This document shows positions 44,342-51,694 of a stretch of 64,000 bases of DNA, in pieces. Numbering within the stretch: the stretch's first letter is position 1; every line of letters begins with the position of its first letter. A program made the position numbers and the translations under genes. The notes below the pieces were generated by a model that made no database searches, had not been told where the DNA came from, and saw only the letters and a list, made by a program, of their open reading frames with translations. This DNA comes from Actinoplanes utahensis (GTDB lineage: Bacteria; Actinomycetota; Actinomycetes; Mycobacteriales; Micromonosporaceae), in the NCBI RefSeq assembly GCF_016862455.1, contig NZ_BOMZ01000034.1, positions 16,925-80,924 of the forward strand, written 5' to 3'.

Positions 44342-44369
44342 GGGCGGGTCTCCCTGGGGAGACCCGCCC
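44342..44369 (-). terminator. Terminator after fliL
   Basis: A 12-bp perfect inverted repeat (GGGCGGGTCTCC with GGAGACCCGCCC) and a CTGG tetraloop, 13 bp after the fliL stop. It ends the flbD-motA-motB-fliL transcript. Confidence 0.85.
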
Positions 44370-44381
44370 GATGCGGTGGTC

Positions 44382-44840
44382 TTACTGGGTGACGAACGAG
44401 GTGTAGTAGATGTCCATGACCTGCTTCACGTCGTCGTGGGTGTAGGTCTCGACCAGCTTGGCGACCAGGTCTTCCTTGATCTTCGCGCGGCCCTCGGCGG
44501 TGGACAGCTCGGCGACCGTGCGGCCGGTGTACTGGTCGATCACCATCTGGTAGGCCTCGTTCAGGTCGATCGCGTGGTCACCCGACTCCTCGGTCTGCTG
44601 GATGGCGAAGCCCAGCTTCAGGTAGTGCCCCTCGGCCAGGTTCACCGTGATGGTGTTCTCGGCGGCGGTGACGATGCCCTTCACCGGCTTCTCCTCGGCC
44701 GCGTCGGCCGAGTTGCCCTTGAGCATGAAGAACGCTCCGGCTCCACCACCACCCACGACGACCAGCGCCAGGGCGATGATGATCATGAGCATCTTGTTCG
44801 ACTTCTTCGGCGCCTCGGCAACCGTGGTCTCGTCAGCCAT
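44382..44840 (-). CDS. fliL: Flagellar basal body-associated protein FliL
   Basis: A 152-residue single-pass protein. It has a short cytoplasmic N-terminus, one membrane helix (MLMIIIALALVVVGGGGAGAFFML), and an external domain with ITVNLAEGHYLKLGFAIQ and EDLVAKLVETYTHDDVKQVMDIYYTSFVTQ. FliL supports stator function and torque. It is the last gene of the flbD-mot unit. Confidence 0.92.
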   Translation of the reverse strand: MADETTVAEAPKKSNKMLMIIIALALVVVGGGGAGAFFMLKGNSADAAEEKPVKGIVTAAENTITVNLAEGHYLKLGFAIQQTEESGDHAIDLNEAYQMVIDQYTGRTVAELSTAEGRAKIKEDLVAKLVETYTHDDVKQVMDIYYTSFVTQ

Positions 44841-44859
44841 CAGAACTCCCCCAGTTCAG

Positions 44860-45870
44860 TCAGTTGTGGTCGGTGGTGGTGCTAGTGGTGGTGCTGGACT
44901 TCGCGGTCTCGGCGGCGACCTCGGCCTGGTGCTCTGCCGTGGTCTGGCCGGTGTGCAGCTTGCTGTCGGCGCCGGCCGCGGAGGGCAGCAGTGCCGCCTG
45001 GTCGGCCGAGAGCATGGTCAGTACGACGACGTCCACCCGGCGGTTCATCGAGATGGAGCGCGGGTCCTTCGGGTCGATCAGCGGCTTGGTGTCGGAGAAA
45101 CCGACCGCGCTGAGCCGCTTCTTCGGGATGCCGTGGTCGGTGAAGAACCGGACCGTGGTCGAGGCACGGGCGGCGGAGAGCTCCCAGCCGCTCGGGTAGT
45201 ACGTGGTCTTGGCCTTGAGCTGGTTGGTGTGACCGTCCACCTCGATACCGTTCGGCAGCTTGGCCAGGGTGGGTGAGATCGCGTTCAAGATCTTCTCGCC
45301 GCCCTTCTGCAGCTCGGCGCGGTTGCCGGCGAACACCACCTCGTTGGTGACGATGGTGACCACCAGGCCGCGCTGGTCGATGGTGAACTTGGCGCTGCCG
45401 AGCAGCTTCTGCGCGGCCAGCGCGTCGGCGATCTTCCGCTCGATGGCCTTGAGGTCCTCGGCCTCCTTGGCCGCCTTCTCCGCGTTGGCCGAGGCCTTCT
45501 TGCGGTCCTCGGCCTTGATGGCCCGTTCGACCGCTTCCTTCTGCTTCTGGTTCAGGCCCTCCGTGCCGGAGGACCCGTCACCCGGGTTGGAGCCCGGGTC
45601 GACCTGCACGATCTGTGCGGTGTTCGCGGCACCGTCCAGCGGAGCGGCGTTCCCGCTGAACGCCGCGCTCTTGGAGCCGAAGCCGGCGGACAGACCCTGT
45701 GCCAGCTGTGCGAACTTCTTCTGGTTCACGTCACTCATCGAGAAGAGCACCACGAAGAGCACGAAGAGCAGGGTCATCATGTCGGCGTACGACACGAGCC
45801 AGCGCTCGTGGTTGGCGTGCTCTTCGTGTTCTTCGTGCTTCTGCTTACGCTTGCCGCCGCCGGAGCTCAT
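44860..45870 (-). CDS. motB: Flagellar stator protein MotB
   Basis: A 336-residue stator. It has a charged N-terminus with many His/Glu, a membrane helix with the proton-binding Asp30 (SYADMMTLLFVLFVVLFSM), a long Ala/Lys/Glu coiled region (residues ~100-150) and an OmpA-like peptidoglycan domain (EVDGHTNQLKAKTTYYPSGWELSAARASTTVRFF). A Thr/Ser-rich tail closes it. It anchors the stator to the wall. It starts 5 bp after motA. Confidence 0.94.
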   Translation of the reverse strand: MSSGGGKRKQKHEEHEEHANHERWLVSYADMMTLLFVLFVVLFSMSDVNQKKFAQLAQGLSAGFGSKSAAFSGNAAPLDGAANTAQIVQVDPGSNPGDGSSGTEGLNQKQKEAVERAIKAEDRKKASANAEKAAKEAEDLKAIERKIADALAAQKLLGSAKFTIDQRGLVVTIVTNEVVFAGNRAELQKGGEKILNAISPTLAKLPNGIEVDGHTNQLKAKTTYYPSGWELSAARASTTVRFFTDHGIPKKRLSAVGFSDTKPLIDPKDPRSISMNRRVDVVVLTMLSADQAALLPSAAGADSKLHTGQTTAEHQAEVAAETAKSSTTTSTTTDHN

Positions 45871-45875
45871 CTAGG

Positions 45876-46667
45876 TCAGGCCGCCTTCTTGCTCGAGGCC
45901 GAAGCTTCGGCCTTCTTCATCTCGTCGGGCGGGAGCAGGCTGCGCAGCTTCTGGGCGACCAGACGCGGGTTCGAGCCGGCCTGGATGGCCAGGACACCGT
46001 CGATCACCAGTTCCATCTCCTCGGCCTCGATCTGGCTCAGCCGGGCCAGACGGGCACCCATCGGCAGGAGGATCATGTTGGCGCTGAGAACGCCCCAGAG
46101 GGTCGCGCAGAACGCCGCGGCGATCGAGTGGCCGAGCGTCTCGGGCTTGTCCAGGTTCTCCATGACGAGCACCAGACCCATGACCGTGCCGATGATGCCG
46201 ATCGTCGGGGCGTAACCACCCCAGGACTCGAAGAACTTGACGCCGGCCTTGTCGGCCTTCTTCTTCGCGGCGACCTCGGCGTGCAGGATGTCGTGCAGCT
46301 CGTCCGGGTCGGTGCCGTCGATGGCCAGCTGCAGACCCCGCTTGAGGAAGGGGTGCTCGACCGTCTTGACCGCGTCCTCGAGAGCCAGCAGACCCTCGCG
46401 GCGGGCCCGCTCGGCCAGCTTCACGACGCTGTCCAGCAGCTCGGCGGCCGGGGTGACCTTGTTGGTGAAGCCCTTCTTGAGCTGCGCGCCGAAGGCCTTG
46501 GTGTCCTTCATGACGCCGCCGGCCATGGCGGCGGCGAAACCGCCACCGAAGACCAGGAGCATCGACGGCCACAGCATGATGGAGGCCGGGCTACCGCCCT
46601 CGACGATCTGGACGAGGAAGACGATGGTCAGCCCGAGGGCTACACCAATGATGCTAGCGAGGTCCAT
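45876..46667 (-). CDS. motA: Flagellar motor stator protein MotA
   Basis: A 263-residue stator with four membrane helices. Conserved parts include SIIGVALGLTIVFLVQIVEGG, the cytoplasmic loop with charged residues that contact FliG (ERARREGLLALEDA), the channel Pro in GGYAPTIGIIGTVMGLV and AAAFCATLWGVLSANMILLP. It forms the ion channel with MotB. The ATG overlaps the flbD stop by 1 nt. Confidence 0.95.
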   Translation of the reverse strand: MDLASIIGVALGLTIVFLVQIVEGGSPASIMLWPSMLLVFGGGFAAAMAGGVMKDTKAFGAQLKKGFTNKVTPAAELLDSVVKLAERARREGLLALEDAVKTVEHPFLKRGLQLAIDGTDPDELHDILHAEVAAKKKADKAGVKFFESWGGYAPTIGIIGTVMGLVLVMENLDKPETLGHSIAAAFCATLWGVLSANMILLPMGARLARLSQIEAEEMELVIDGVLAIQAGSNPRLVAQKLRSLLPPDEMKKAEASASSKKAA

Positions 46668-46951
46668 CAGCGGTCCTTCCGGTGCAGCGGGAGCACCTTG
46701 GCGTCGAGGTCGTCAGAGGAAGAGGGCTGTGCGGCGGAGTCCACGGGCTGGGTCTCCATCCGGCTCGCTTGGGCGATGAGCGAGGCGCGGTAGTGGCGCA
46801 CCGAGTCGATGAATTCGGGTACCGACTCGGCGATGACGTACTTGGTGCCGTCCACCAGGGTGACGACCGTGTCAGGCGTGCAGTCCACACGCTCGACCAG
46901 GTCCGGGTTCAGTGCGAACACGGCACCATTGATACGAGTTACGAGGATCAA
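46667..46951 (-). CDS. flbD: FlbD/SwrD-family flagellar protein
   Basis: A 94-residue protein. The first ~65 residues are the FlbD domain (MILVTRINGAVFALNPDLVERV, PDTVVTLVDGTKYVIAESVPEFIDSV). In Bacillus the homologue SwrD raises motor torque by supporting MotA/MotB. Here it is the first gene of flbD-motA-motB-fliL, in keeping with that role. It is a TTG start. The C-terminal ~30 residues are a polar tail not typical of the family. Confidence 0.88.
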   Translation of the reverse strand: MILVTRINGAVFALNPDLVERVDCTPDTVVTLVDGTKYVIAESVPEFIDSVRHYRASLIAQASRMETQPVDSAAQPSSSDDLDAKVLPLHRKDR

Positions 46952-47013
46952 GACTGTTCCGTCCTTGGGTCGTCCTGGGCTGGTGTCGGGCCCTCCGTGG
47001 CCCTTCGCCTATC

Positions 47014-47042
47014 ACTTCGGCCTGATCTCGGTTGCCGATGAG
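47014..47042 (-). promoter_or_regulatory. FliA-type promoter for flbD-motA-motB-fliL
   Basis: On the minus strand CTCA-N17-GCCGAAGT: the -35 is at 47039-47042 and the -10 at 47014-47021. The -10 matches that of flgB exactly. Confidence 0.78.
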
Positions 47043-47049
47043 ATCCAAC

Positions 47050-47067
47050 CGGTCGCTATCCGGGTGC
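47050..47067 (-). promoter_or_regulatory. TcrA-type direct repeat before flbD
   Basis: On the minus strand GCACCCG-GATA-GCGACCG, one mismatch to the GCA(A/C)CCG repeat. It ends 7 bp before the -35 of the flbD promoter. Confidence 0.65.
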
Positions 47068-47112
47068 GAGCTGCGGCGCTTTCCGCGCACACCTCTCCCA
47101 CCTCTCACACGA

Positions 47113-47151
47113 CGGCGGCCGGGGTGGGCACAAGGCCCGCCCCGGCCGCCG
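47113..47151 (-). terminator. Terminator of flgD-flgE
   Basis: A 17-bp inverted repeat with one mismatch (47113-47129 and 47135-47151) and a 5-nt loop, 23 bp after the flgE stop. Confidence 0.85.
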
Positions 47152-47174
47152 GCCGAGATTTGACGCTGGGGGTA

Positions 47175-48512
47175 CTACCGCTTCAGGTTGACGAGCTCCT
47201 GCAGGATCTCGTCGGAGGTGGTGATGATCTTGGAGTTCGCCTGGAAGCCGCGCTGGGCGACGACCAGGTTGGTGAACTCCTGGGCCAGGTCGACGTTCGA
47301 CATCTCCAGCGCGCCGGAGATGACCTGACCCATGCCGGCACTGCCGGGTTCGCCGACCTGGGCGTACCCGGAGTTGACCGTGGTGCGGTACTGCGAGTTC
47401 CCGACCTTCTCCAGGCCGGCCACGTTCTTGAAGGTCGCCATGGCGACCTGGCCCAGCGTCTGCTTCATCCCGTTGCTGTAGACACCGACGATCTCGCCGG
47501 AGTCCGACACGGTGTACGACAGCGACGTGAGCGCGCCGGCCGTCTGGCCGTCGACGTTGAAGACGCGGGCGTCGGTGAGACCCGAGTACATCGTCAGGTC
47601 CTTCATGTTGACCTTGATGCCGGGATCGCTGCCGTCGGCGGCTGCCGCCTTGAAGACCATGTTGCCCTCGGAGTCCAGCGCACCGCCGGGGGTGGGATCG
47701 TCAAGACTGATCACCGGCTTACCGCCGCCCATGTTGAGCGTCATGTCCGCCGTGGTGCCGGCAACCGGGACGGTTTTGGCCGCGTCGTCCGGGTACTCCG
47801 GGTCGTACTTCTCGTAGAGGTTGATCGTCCAGGTGGTCGACGGCGGTTGCGTCGCCCTGGTCGGGTCGATCGGGCGGGTGTAGACCGCGGTGACCGTACG
47901 AGTGGCGCCCTTGTCGTCGTAGATTTTGACCGGGATCGTCACCACGTCCTGGGTGGCCAACGGGTCCGGCGGATAATCGCTGGTCAGGTTGCCCTTGAGG
48001 GTGATCTCCGAGGTCGCCTTGGGCGGCATGGTCGCGCCGAGGGGCATCTTGATGTCGCCCGGCTGCACGCCGGAGTTGACATTGCCGGCGGCGTCCGCGG
48101 TCCAGCCCTGCACCGGCTCACCGGTCGCGGTGGCGAGCACCCCGTTGGCGTCGAAGAAGAACGAGCCGGCCCGGGTGTAGAGCTGCTCGTTGCCGCTGCG
48201 GGTGATGAAGAACCCGTCACCCTGGATCATCATGTCGCCGGACTTGCCGGTGGTCTGCGCCGAACCCTGGCTGAAGTTGGACGTGATGCCGGCGACCCGG
48301 ACCCCGAGACCGACCTGGGCCGGGTTGGTGCCGGCCTGGCCGTCCTGGGGCGAGCCACCGGCGCCCATCATCTGGCTGAGGGTGTCGTTGAACTGCACCT
48401 GGGAACTCTTGAAACCCGTGGTGTTGACGTTCGCGATGTTGTTACCGGTGACGTCGATCATCTTTTGATGGGCGTTGAGCCCACTGATACCGGAGTAAAG
48501 AGAACGCAGCAT
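47175..48512 (-). CDS. flgE: Flagellar hook protein FlgE
   Basis: A 445-residue hook subunit. The N-terminus (MLRSLYSGISGLNAHQKMID, VTGNNIANVNTTGFKSSQVQF) and C-terminus (EMSNVDLAQEFTNLVVAQRGFQANSKIITTSDEILQELVNLKR) form the axial D0. The central domain includes GDMMIQGDGFFITRSGNEQLYTRAGSF, typical of FlgE/FlgF/FlgG. Length and the flgD neighbour favour FlgE. No separate FlgF or FlgG is present in the window. Confidence 0.94.
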   Translation of the reverse strand: MLRSLYSGISGLNAHQKMIDVTGNNIANVNTTGFKSSQVQFNDTLSQMMGAGGSPQDGQAGTNPAQVGLGVRVAGITSNFSQGSAQTTGKSGDMMIQGDGFFITRSGNEQLYTRAGSFFFDANGVLATATGEPVQGWTADAAGNVNSGVQPGDIKMPLGATMPPKATSEITLKGNLTSDYPPDPLATQDVVTIPVKIYDDKGATRTVTAVYTRPIDPTRATQPPSTTWTINLYEKYDPEYPDDAAKTVPVAGTTADMTLNMGGGKPVISLDDPTPGGALDSEGNMVFKAAAADGSDPGIKVNMKDLTMYSGLTDARVFNVDGQTAGALTSLSYTVSDSGEIVGVYSNGMKQTLGQVAMATFKNVAGLEKVGNSQYRTTVNSGYAQVGEPGSAGMGQVISGALEMSNVDLAQEFTNLVVAQRGFQANSKIITTSDEILQELVNLKR

Positions 48513-48546
48513 AGGGGTGTTTCCTTAAAAACTAGGGAGACGGATT

Positions 48547-48978
48547 TCAGGCGGTCTTGGAATCGTTGGCGACTTCCGTGACCTTGGACAGCTGCACATC
48601 CGTGTTCCCGACCCTGAGCGTCGGTTCGCTGTCTCCATTGAGCTTCGCCGCACTGATCACGCCGGTCTGCGTGGCACCGGTCTCATCCATGTACGTGACA
48701 GTCTTCCCGACCAGAGAGCTGGCGCCGATCATCCGCTGCGACTGCAGCATGCCGATCATGTCTTCCAGCTTCTCCACCTGCGTGAACTGGGCGGTCTGCG
48801 CCAGGAACGCGGTCGAGTCGGCGGGCTTGGTGGGGTCCTGGTACTTCAGCTGCGCGACGAGGAGCTTCATGAAGGTGTCCTTGTCGCCCAGCGACTTGCT
48901 CTTGGCCTCGGCGGCCTTCGCCGCCGCCACTGCCTTGGCAGGGTCGGCGCCGGTTGGTCCGGACATCGGTGAGGTCAT
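48547..48978 (-). CDS. flgD: Flagellar hook assembly scaffold protein FlgD
   Basis: A 143-residue short FlgD. The N-terminal signature is clear (DKDTFMKLLVAQLKYQDPTKPADSTAFLAQTAQFTQVEKLEDM), followed by a small beta-rich part (SSLVGKTVTYMDETGATQTGVISAAKLNGDSEPTLRV). The Ig-like and tudor domains of long FlgD are missing, as in many Gram-positive forms. It caps the growing hook and is followed by flgE. Confidence 0.93.
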   Translation of the reverse strand: MTSPMSGPTGADPAKAVAAAKAAEAKSKSLGDKDTFMKLLVAQLKYQDPTKPADSTAFLAQTAQFTQVEKLEDMIGMLQSQRMIGASSLVGKTVTYMDETGATQTGVISAAKLNGDSEPTLRVGNTDVQLSKVTEVANDSKTA

Positions 48979-49012
48979 CGACTTCTCCTGTCCCGTATCA
49001 GGCTCAACCTAA

Positions 49013-49039
49013 GCTTCGGCCCGTCCCCCGTTTTGCTTA
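49013..49039 (-). promoter_or_regulatory. FliA-type promoter for flgD-flgE
   Basis: On the minus strand TAAG-N15-GCCGAAGC: the -10 is at 49013-49020 and the -35 at 49036-49039. The -35 half is nearer to the general sigma28 TAAA form than to CTCA. Confidence 0.55.
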
Positions 49040-49050
49040 GGAACGAATTT

Positions 49051-49076
49051 GCGGGCCCACCTTCCGGCGGGCCCGC
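49051..49076 (-). terminator. Terminator of the chemotaxis operon
   Basis: An 8-bp perfect GC-only stem (GCGGGCCC with GGGCCCGC) and a 10-nt loop, 44 bp after the last che gene and just before the flgD promoter. Confidence 0.75.
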
Positions 49077-49119
49077 AACTCGAAGATCTTCAATTCTGTA
49101 CGCCTAAAGGGTCACGGTG

Positions 49120-49608
49120 TCACGGTGCGAGGGACAGGCTGAGCTTGCCCTTGCCGTACCGGTTTACCTCGACCATCAGGTCGAGGCGCCGGCCCAGCGC
49201 GAGCAGGACCGCGCGGGCGTCCGCCGGGAGCTCCTGGTTCGGGTAGATCACCTGGTAGAGCTTCACGTGCGGCGCCCCCTCCTTGTTGAGGAGGCTGGTG
49301 AAGACGTTGCACAGCTCGAAGACGTTCTCCGCCAGGTTCGGGAAGAGCTGCTTCTCGTCGATGCTGTCCTCGGCGGCGCCGGCCGGCAGCAGGCCGAGCG
49401 CGGCGCCCGCGTTGGCGGCCAAACTGAGCTCCATGCCCATCACCGCGTAGATCTTCTGACCGGAGTCGGTGAAGATCGCGACGGTGGAGGTCGGAACCGC
49501 CGGCGCCGCGATCGGATCGCCAGGGCTGACGGTCACCTCTCGACCCAGAAGGTCCTCGAACAGGTTGCGTACGGCTAGAGAGCCGGGAAGAACCGAGACG
49601 TCTGACAT
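49120..49608 (-). CDS. CheX/CheC-like protein, last gene of the che operon
   Basis: A 162-residue protein without an obvious named domain. The helix NLAENVFELCNVFTSLLN carries an E-x2-N pair followed 22 residues later by a Pro, close to the CheC/CheX/FliY phosphatase signature. The C-terminal part (LPADARAVLLALGRRLDLMVEVNRYGKGKLSLSL) is beta-rich. It follows cheY by 7 bp. A CheY-P phosphatase or adaptor role is an inference; the catalytic pair should be tested. Confidence 0.6.
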   Translation of the reverse strand: MSDVSVLPGSLAVRNLFEDLLGREVTVSPGDPIAAPAVPTSTVAIFTDSGQKIYAVMGMELSLAANAGAALGLLPAGAAEDSIDEKQLFPNLAENVFELCNVFTSLLNKEGAPHVKLYQVIYPNQELPADARAVLLALGRRLDLMVEVNRYGKGKLSLSLAP

Positions 49609-49615
49609 GTCTTAA

Positions 49616-49978
49616 TCATCCCAAAATAGGAGCGAACACTTCATCGAATCGCTCAGCGGTGAAGGGTTTGACGATGAAGAACGCGGATCCGGACGCTTCG
49701 GCGGCCGTCTTCATCTCCGGAGTGCACTCCGAGGTCACGAAGCCGAACTTGACGTTGTTGCCGGCCGCCCGGAGCTGCCGCAGCACCTCGATACCGGTCA
49801 GATGCGGCATGTTCCAGTCGGAGATGACCAGATCGGGCTTCTCGGCGGTGGCCTTGTCCAGTGCCTCCTTGCCGTCCGCCGCCTCGATCAGGTCGTGATC
49901 TCCGAAACCCGCCTGCCGCAAAGTCCGGACGACGATCTGCCGCATCACTCGGCTGTCATCGGCGATGAGGATCTTCAT
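49616..49978 (-). CDS. cheY: Chemotaxis response regulator CheY (second copy)
   Basis: A 120-residue single receiver domain. It has an acidic pocket (KILIADDSRVMRQI), phospho-acceptor Asp54 in LVISDWNMPHLTGIE, a switch residue region KFGFVTSECTPEM and Lys in FFIVKPFTAERFDE. It is likely the messenger to the C-ring or a phosphate sink. ATG 49978 overlaps the cheX stop and has GGAGGGTG upstream. Confidence 0.92.
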   Translation of the reverse strand: MKILIADDSRVMRQIVVRTLRQAGFGDHDLIEAADGKEALDKATAEKPDLVISDWNMPHLTGIEVLRQLRAAGNNVKFGFVTSECTPEMKTAAEASGSAFFIVKPFTAERFDEVFAPILG

Positions 49979-50460
49979 GCACCCTCCTCCTTGTTGTCGG
50001 TGCTGCTCTGCCACATCGATATGGACACCGGTTCGCCTTCCCACATCCCGTAGACCCCGCTGATCCGCTGGGCGTTCGGGAACCGCGCCGAAGCCTCCGG
50101 CGCGAGATTCACTTGCGGGAGCGACAACTGCGCCCCCGGCGGCAACATCGCCTTGACGTTGCCCCCGACGATGTTCGCGAGTTCGCCGAGCGTGTCGGCC
50201 ATGTCCTCCTCACTGACTTCCTCAAGCTCCATGGCGAGGAAGGCGGCCGCGGCGCGCTGAGCGGCGGCGCGGGAGGACGCGTACACGACATGCCCGTTCC
50301 AGGACCCGGTGATCGAAACCGAGGAGTGCACCTCGGAAGGCTGGTTCTCGTCGTACGTGGGAATCAGTGGACTGACCCCCTCGGGATCCAGGTAGGACTC
50401 CCATACCTGTTCCACCATCTCGGCGAGGTCGCTCTCGTCGACCTCGACTTCGACACTCAT
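49975..50460 (-). CDS. cheX: CheY-P phosphatase CheX
   Basis: A 161-residue protein of the CheX/CheC/FliY phosphatase family. The active helix is EEDMADTLGELANIVGGNVKAMLP, with the E-x2-N pair in ELAN and a second Asn in GGN, and a core with VHSSVSITGSWNGHVVYASS. It removes the phosphate from CheY-P. It lies between two cheY genes with 4-bp overlaps on both sides. Confidence 0.88.
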   Translation of the reverse strand: MSVEVEVDESDLAEMVEQVWESYLDPEGVSPLIPTYDENQPSEVHSSVSITGSWNGHVVYASSRAAAQRAAAAFLAMELEEVSEEDMADTLGELANIVGGNVKAMLPPGAQLSLPQVNLAPEASARFPNAQRISGVYGMWEGEPVSISMWQSSTDNKEEGA

Positions 50461-50852
50461 GAGTTCGCTCCGGTCGGGACTAGGCCCAGCAGGGCCAGCT
50501 TTTCGATCATGGCGCCCTCGGTGAAGGGCTTGATGACGTATTCGTGAGCGCCCGCGGCGAGCGCCCGTACGATCTGGCTCTGTTCGCTCTCGGTGGTGAC
50601 CATCACGAGGGTCATCTCCCGCAGGCGGGGATCCGCCCGCACCTTCGTGACGAACTCGAGCCCGTTCATGTTGGGCATGTTCCAGTCGATGAGGGCCAGT
50701 TCCGGCACCTCGGTCATGTCGGCGAGAAGGTCCATCGCCTCCTTGCCGTCCCCGGCCTCCACCGCCTCGAAGTTGAGCTTCGTGACGATGCGCTTGAGGA
50801 TCATGCGCATCGCGCGCGAGTCGTCGATCACCATGGCGCGCATCGGCGTCAT
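50457..50852 (-). CDS. cheY: Chemotaxis response regulator CheY (first copy)
   Basis: A 131-residue receiver domain. It has an acidic pocket MVIDDSRAMRMIL, phospho-acceptor Asp56 in LALIDWNMPNMNGLEF, Thr in LVMVTTESEQ and Lys in YVIKPFTEGAMIEKL. It overlaps cheR (ATGA) upstream and cheX downstream. The two CheY proteins differ clearly in sequence, so they are not a recent duplication. Confidence 0.92.
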   Translation of the reverse strand: MTPMRAMVIDDSRAMRMILKRIVTKLNFEAVEAGDGKEAMDLLADMTEVPELALIDWNMPNMNGLEFVTKVRADPRLREMTLVMVTTESEQSQIVRALAAGAHEYVIKPFTEGAMIEKLALLGLVPTGANS

Positions 50853-51694
50853 CCCCTTCTCGCGGCGCCGGCGGGCGCCGCAGTGCGAGTCCGGTAGGCG
50901 GAGGTGCGGCCGGCGGCCACCCGCTCGTAGTTGTCGTCGATACCGATCGTGGTCTCGGCCGCACCGAGGAAGAGCAGGCCGTCCGGGCGCAGGATCTTGG
51001 CGGCGTTCTGCAGGACCTGCCGCTTGGTGGCCACGTCGAAGTAGATGAGGACGTTACGCAGGAAGATCACGTCGAACGGCTGCATCGGCGGGAACGGGGC
51101 AGTCAGGCTCATGTGCTTGAACGAGACGTTCTTGCGCAGCGCCGGGACCACCTGCCAGTGCGCGCCGGCCCGCTGGAAGTACTGCACGAGCTGGGTGGCG
51201 GCCAGGCCGCGGTTGACCTCGACCTGGCTGTACTCGGCCTTCTGTGCCCGCTCGACCATCGCGGTGGAGATGTCGGTGCCGACGATCTCGTACGACCAAC
51301 CGGCCGGCAGATTCTCCTGAAGCGTGATGGCCAGGCTGTACGCCTCCTGCCCGCTGGAGCTGGCCGCCGACCAGAAGCGCAGCTTGCGTACGCTCGCCCG
51401 GGACTTGATCAGCTCGGGCAGCACCACGTCGGTGAGCGCGGAGAACGGCTCCCGGTCCCGGAAGAAGGACGTCTCGTTGGTGGTCAGCGCGTCGATGATC
51501 TTCCGCTGGTGCTGCGGGTTGGGACGCTTCTGCAGGTCGCCGATGAACTCGTTGACGTTCGCCGCGCCGACCGCCCGGGCGACCGGGATCAGCCGGGCCT
51601 CGACCAGGTACTCCTTGCCCGGTGCGAGGACGATGGACGCCTCCCGGCGTACCAGGTTGGAGACGAAGGTGAACTCCGCCGCGGACAGGGTCAT
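50849..51694 (-). CDS. cheR: Chemotaxis protein methyltransferase CheR
   Basis: A 281-residue enzyme that methylates glutamates of chemoreceptors using SAM. It has the N-terminal helical domain (RKIIDALTTNETSFFRDREPF), the SAM motif (LRFWSAASSSGQEAYSLAITL), VGTDISTAMVERAQ, and the receptor-binding beta subdomain (FDVIFLRNVLIYFDVATKRQVL). It overlaps cheB by 4 bp. No chemoreceptor gene is in the window. Confidence 0.95.
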   Translation of the reverse strand: MTLSAAEFTFVSNLVRREASIVLAPGKEYLVEARLIPVARAVGAANVNEFIGDLQKRPNPQHQRKIIDALTTNETSFFRDREPFSALTDVVLPELIKSRASVRKLRFWSAASSSGQEAYSLAITLQENLPAGWSYEIVGTDISTAMVERAQKAEYSQVEVNRGLAATQLVQYFQRAGAHWQVVPALRKNVSFKHMSLTAPFPPMQPFDVIFLRNVLIYFDVATKRQVLQNAAKILRPDGLLFLGAAETTIGIDDNYERVAAGRTSAYRTRTAAPAGAARRG

